Shown here: positions 61,559 to 64,000 of the stretch, one piece after another
Layout of the letters: the number at the start of each line of letters is the position of its first letter
Position numbering within the stretch: position 1 is the first letter of the stretch
NCBI RefSeq assembly: GCF_001020205.1
Contig: NZ_CP011663.1
Span: forward strand, 124,001 to 188,000
Source of the DNA: Clostridium sporogenes
GTDB taxonomy: Bacteria > Bacillota > Clostridia > Clostridiales > Clostridiaceae
Length of the DNA: 64,000 nt
Reading direction: 5' to 3'
Made by a program: the position numbers and the translations under genes
The notes under the pieces: model-generated
The model's database searches: none
Told to the model about the DNA's origin: nothing
The model's input: only the letters and a program-made list of their open reading frames with translations

Positions 61559-61798
61559 ATGGATCCAAAAGCATTTGTATCAGGAATGGCAGCTTTAGGA
61601 GCAGGAATAGCAGCGTTAGCTTGTATAGGAGCAGGAATAGGTACAGGAAATGCTACAGGAAAGGCTGTAGAAGGAGTTTCAAGACAACCAGAAGCAAGTG
61701 GTAAAATAATGAGTACTCTTGTTATAGGTAGTGCCTTTTCAGAAGCAACAGCAATTTACGGGTTAATAATAGCATTATTTTTAATATTTAAGATTTAA
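61559..61798 (+). CDS. atpE: ATP synthase F0 subunit c
   Basis: This 79-residue hairpin of two membrane helices forms the rotor ring. The loop reads GVSRQPEA and the ion-binding carboxylate is Glu62 in [10 protein letters not shown]. Compared with the Na+-type ring of Ilyobacter tartaricus, the Gln ligand is Thr29 and the Ser ligand after the Glu is Ala63, so proton coupling is more likely. AAGGAGG lies 7 bases before the ATG. A hairpin lies between it and atpF. Confidence 0.96.
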
Positions 61799-61810
61799 GG
61801 TAATTTAATT

Positions 61811-61847
61811 TTATAAGTGCCTATTTATTATATATAGGTGCTTATAA
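61811..61847 (+). other. Intercistronic hairpin between atpE and atpF
   Basis: Arms TTATAAGTGCCTAT (61811-61824) and ATAGGTGCTTATAA (61834-61847) pair over 14 bases with two G-U pairs. No U tract follows, so it is not a normal terminator. It may stabilise the upstream atpE message, which is needed in high copy. Confidence 0.6.
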
Positions 61848-61877
61848 AGTTTAAGGCCGAAGGGAGGCTTTTTATAT

Positions 61878-62357
61878 ATGGATATAAGCATTCCGCAAAT
61901 TATAGCTGCAATATTAAATTTTATTATACTGCTTTTAATAGTAAAACATTTTTGGTTTGATAAAATAACTGCTATAGTTGATTCAAGACAAAATGAAATT
62001 ATAAATAAAATAGAAGATACAGATAAGAATCAAAAATTAGCATTAGAACTAAAAGAAAAAAATGAGTTAGAACTAAGTAATTCAAAAAAACAAGGTAAAA
62101 CTATAGTAGAGGAATATAAATTAAAAGCTGAAAAAGTATATGAGGATATTCTTAAAGAAGCCCATGAAGAAGCAGATGGAATAATAAAAAAATCAAGATT
62201 AGAAGCGGAAAGACAAAAGAAAAATGCAGAAGAGGAAATAAAGGCAGAAGCAGTAGAACTTGCAGTATTAGTTTCTTCTAGAACATTAGAAAAAACTATT
62301 GATGATCTTGAACATAGAAGACTTATAAAGGATTTTATAAGTAAGGTAGGTATATAG
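61878..62357 (+). CDS. atpF: ATP synthase F0 subunit b
   Basis: This 159-residue peripheral stalk subunit has one N-terminal membrane helix (IIAAILNFIILLLIVKHFWFDKI) and a long charged helix (about 30-140) that dimerises and reaches the F1 head. The family text VDSRQNEIINKIEDTDKN follows the membrane helix. GGGAGG precedes the ATG at 11 bases, a little long. It lies 2 bases before atpH. Confidence 0.94.
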   Translation: MDISIPQIIAAILNFIILLLIVKHFWFDKITAIVDSRQNEIINKIEDTDKNQKLALELKEKNELELSNSKKQGKTIVEEYKLKAEKVYEDILKEAHEEADGIIKKSRLEAERQKKNAEEEIKAEAVELAVLVSSRTLEKTIDDLEHRRLIKDFISKVGI

Positions 62358-62359
62358 CT

Positions 62360-62899
62360 ATGTATGAATATTTAGATAGAAGATATGCTTTAGCTCTTTA
62401 TGAAGTAGCAGAAGAGAACAATAAAGTAGATGAATATTTAAGAGATCTAAAAGAAGTAGTAAATATAATAAAAAATAGTGAAGATATTTGCAAAATACTA
62501 AAACATCCAGAAATAAGTACTTCTAGAAAGAAAGATATATTCACTGAAATATTTAAAGGTAAAGTAGATGATGGGCTTTTATCATTTTTATTAGTATTAA
62601 TAGAAAAGGATAGAATTTTATATTTAGAAGAAAAGCTAAAAGAAATGGAAAAGATCTATTTAGAGAAAAATAACATGCTTTTAGCTAATGTTAAAACTGT
62701 AATCCCATTATTAAAAGAGGAAAAAGAAGAATTAATAAAAAAATTAGGAAATAAATATAATAAAAAAATAATATTACAAGAAGAAATAGATAAAAGCATA
62801 ATTGGCGGAGTATATGTAAGAGTTGGAGATGACGTTTTAGACGGTACTCTAAGTACAAGATTAAAAGACATAAAAAAAATGATGCTCAAAAGAGAATAG
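62360..62899 (+). CDS. atpH: ATP synthase F1 subunit delta
   Basis: This 179-residue stator subunit links the F1 alpha subunits to the b dimer. It begins RRYALALYEVAEENNKVDEYL, has SFLLVLIEKDRILYLEE in the middle, and ends with IIGGVYVRVGDDVLDGTLSTRLKDIK, the conserved C-terminal signature. It starts 2 bases after the atpF stop, so the two are translationally coupled. Confidence 0.95.
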   Translation: MYEYLDRRYALALYEVAEENNKVDEYLRDLKEVVNIIKNSEDICKILKHPEISTSRKKDIFTEIFKGKVDDGLLSFLLVLIEKDRILYLEEKLKEMEKIYLEKNNMLLANVKTVIPLLKEEKEELIKKLGNKYNKKIILQEEIDKSIIGGVYVRVGDDVLDGTLSTRLKDIKKMMLKRE

Positions 62900-62909
62900 A
62901 GGTGAGATT

Positions 62910-64000
62910 ATGCATATAAAGCCAGAAGAAATAACATCAATAATAAGACAACAAATAGAAAAATTTAATACTAACGTAGAGACTGTAGATTCAGGAACAA
63001 TAATTCAAATTGGAGATGGAATTTCTAGAGTTTATGGATTACAAGATTGTATGGAAGGGGAACTTATAGAGTTTCCAAATGATGTTTATGGAATGGCTCT
63101 AAACCTAGAACAAGATAATGTGGGTTGCGTTTTACTAGGATCTGAAGAAGGTATAAAAGAAGGAAATATAGTAAAAAGAACTGGAAAAGTAGTTGAAGTA
63201 CCTGTAGGAGAAGCATTAGTAGGAAGAGTAGTGAACTCTCTAGGTATGGCTATAGATGGAAAAGGACCAGTTTTAACTAATGAAACTAGAGCAGTTGAAG
63301 TGCAAGCACCAGGAGTTATAGATAGACAGTCTGTAAAAGAACCATTACAAACAGGAATAAAAGCTATAGACTCCATGATACCTATAGGTAAAGGGCAAAG
63401 AGAGTTAATTATAGGTGATAGACAAACAGGAAAAACAGCTATAGCAATAGATACAATACTTAATCAAAAGGGTAATGATGTAATATGTATATATGTTGCT
63501 ATAGGACAAAAACAATCTACAGTAGCACATATAGTTAATGACTTAACTAAAATGGGAGCCATGGATTATACTATAGTGGTTTCATCTACAGCATCGGATT
63601 CAGCTCCTTTGCAGTATCTAGCACCTTACGCTGGATGTAGCATGGGTGAATACTTTATGCATAAAGGGAAAGATGTTTTAATAGTATATGATGATTTATC
63701 TAAGCATGCAGTAGCTTATAGAACAATGTCTCTATTACTTAGAAGACCACCAGGAAGAGAAGCTTATCCAGGAGATGTGTTTTATTTACACTCAAGATTA
63801 CTAGAAAGGTCTGCTAGGTTGTCAGAAAAACTAGGAGGCGGTTCATTAACAGCTTTACCAATAGTAGAAACTTTGGCAGGAGATGTTACTGCATATATAC
63901 CAACTAATGTTATATCAATAACAGATGGTCAAATATTCTTAGAAGCTGATTTGTTTAATGCAGGACAAAGACCAGCGGTTAACGCAGGAATATCAGTATC
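62910..64000 (+). CDS. atpA: ATP synthase F1 subunit alpha, 5' part (runs off the window)
   Basis: This is the first 363 codons of the alpha subunit, which forms the catalytic hexamer with beta. The start MHIKPEEITSIIRQQIEKF is preceded by GAGGTGAG. The beta-barrel domain holds GDGISRVYGLQDCMEGELIEF. The nucleotide-binding domain has the P-loop GDRQTGKTAIA, then AIGQKQSTVA and LLRRPPGREAYPGDVFYLHSR. The frame is open to the last base, and the rest of the gene and probably atpG, atpD and atpC lie beyond. Confidence 0.96.
   Translation, partial: MHIKPEEITSIIRQQIEKFNTNVETVDSGTIIQIGDGISRVYGLQDCMEGELIEFPNDVYGMALNLEQDNVGCVLLGSEEGIKEGNIVKRTGKVVEVPVGEALVGRVVNSLGMAIDGKGPVLTNETRAVEVQAPGVIDRQSVKEPLQTGIKAIDSMIPIGKGQRELIIGDRQTGKTAIAIDTILNQKGNDVICIYVAIGQKQSTVAHIVNDLTKMGAMDYTIVVSSTASDSAPLQYLAPYAGCSMGEYFMHKGKDVLIVYDDLSKHAVAYRTMSLLLRRPPGREAYPGDVFYLHSRLLERSARLSEKLGGGSLTALPIVETLAGDVTAYIPTNVISITDGQIFLEADLFNAGQRPAVNAGISV

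Noticed and set aside
1..64000. tRNA, rRNA and CRISPR arrays
   Set aside because: No cloverleaf-like GC-richer stretch, no rRNA sequence and no regularly spaced direct repeats were seen on reading through the window.

Overview
The window comes from a low-GC, spore-forming member of Clostridium. The gene content and order best fit proteolytic Clostridium botulinum (group I) or C. sporogenes, but this is judged from memory of gene families, not from a search. Supporting signs are the very AT-rich intergenic DNA, strong GGAGG ribosome binding sites, many TTG and GTG starts, and a dense set of spore genes: CotS-like coat kinases, YabG, a SipL-like protein, a GerA-type receptor, SpoIIR and YpeB. 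Most genes are on the + strand.

Layout. 1-8.4 kb: the 3' part of ileS, a LacI/CcpA-type regulator, a large helicase-nuclease and a mannose-1-phosphate guanylyltransferase. 8.7-11.6 kb: larC-larE-larB for the nickel-pincer cofactor. 11.7-14.7 kb: a radical SAM protein behind a palindromic operator, and an orphan solute-binding protein. 14.8-21.6 kb: a spore-surface cluster in which a glycosyltransferase gene diverges from a CotS-like kinase gene, twice; one CotS paralogue has lost its catalytic residues. 21.6-29.3 kb: yabG, veg (tandem vegetative promoters), sipL, cyanophycinase, cyanophycin synthetase and ispE. 29.4-37.3 kb: a tricistronic germinant receptor, spoIIR, a lipid glycosyltransferase on the - strand, and ypeB without sleB beside it.

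37.3-51.4 kb is a housekeeping stretch whose order resembles the Bacillus pyrG-rho-rpmE-tdk-prfA-prmC-ywlC-ywlE-rpiB-upp region: a PP-loop protein, a DUF1934 protein, pyrG with a structured leader, rho, rpmE (- strand), tdk, a YqhQ-like protein, prmC, prfA, a ZIP transporter, Sua5, a YwlE-like phosphatase, rpiB and upp. 57.2-64 kb continues with a dCMP deaminase, a TagO/WecA-like transferase, UDP-GlcNAc 2-epimerase and the ATP synthase operon atpI-B-E-F-H-A, with atpA cut by the window end.

Between upp and the deaminase gene lies an accessory block at 51.4-57.1 kb. It holds two double-glycine bacteriocin precursors and a small membrane protein (probable immunity) on the - strand, and divergently a C39-peptidase ABC exporter and its HlyD-family partner on the + strand. 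A strong hairpin separates the precursors from the immunity candidate, and a 14-bp palindrome overlaps the precursor promoter. The block ends in an element of about 250 bp that is almost entirely one imperfect inverted repeat. This bacteriocin locus is the best candidate for an undescribed system. The duplicated glycosyltransferase/CotS module with its pseudokinase is the second.
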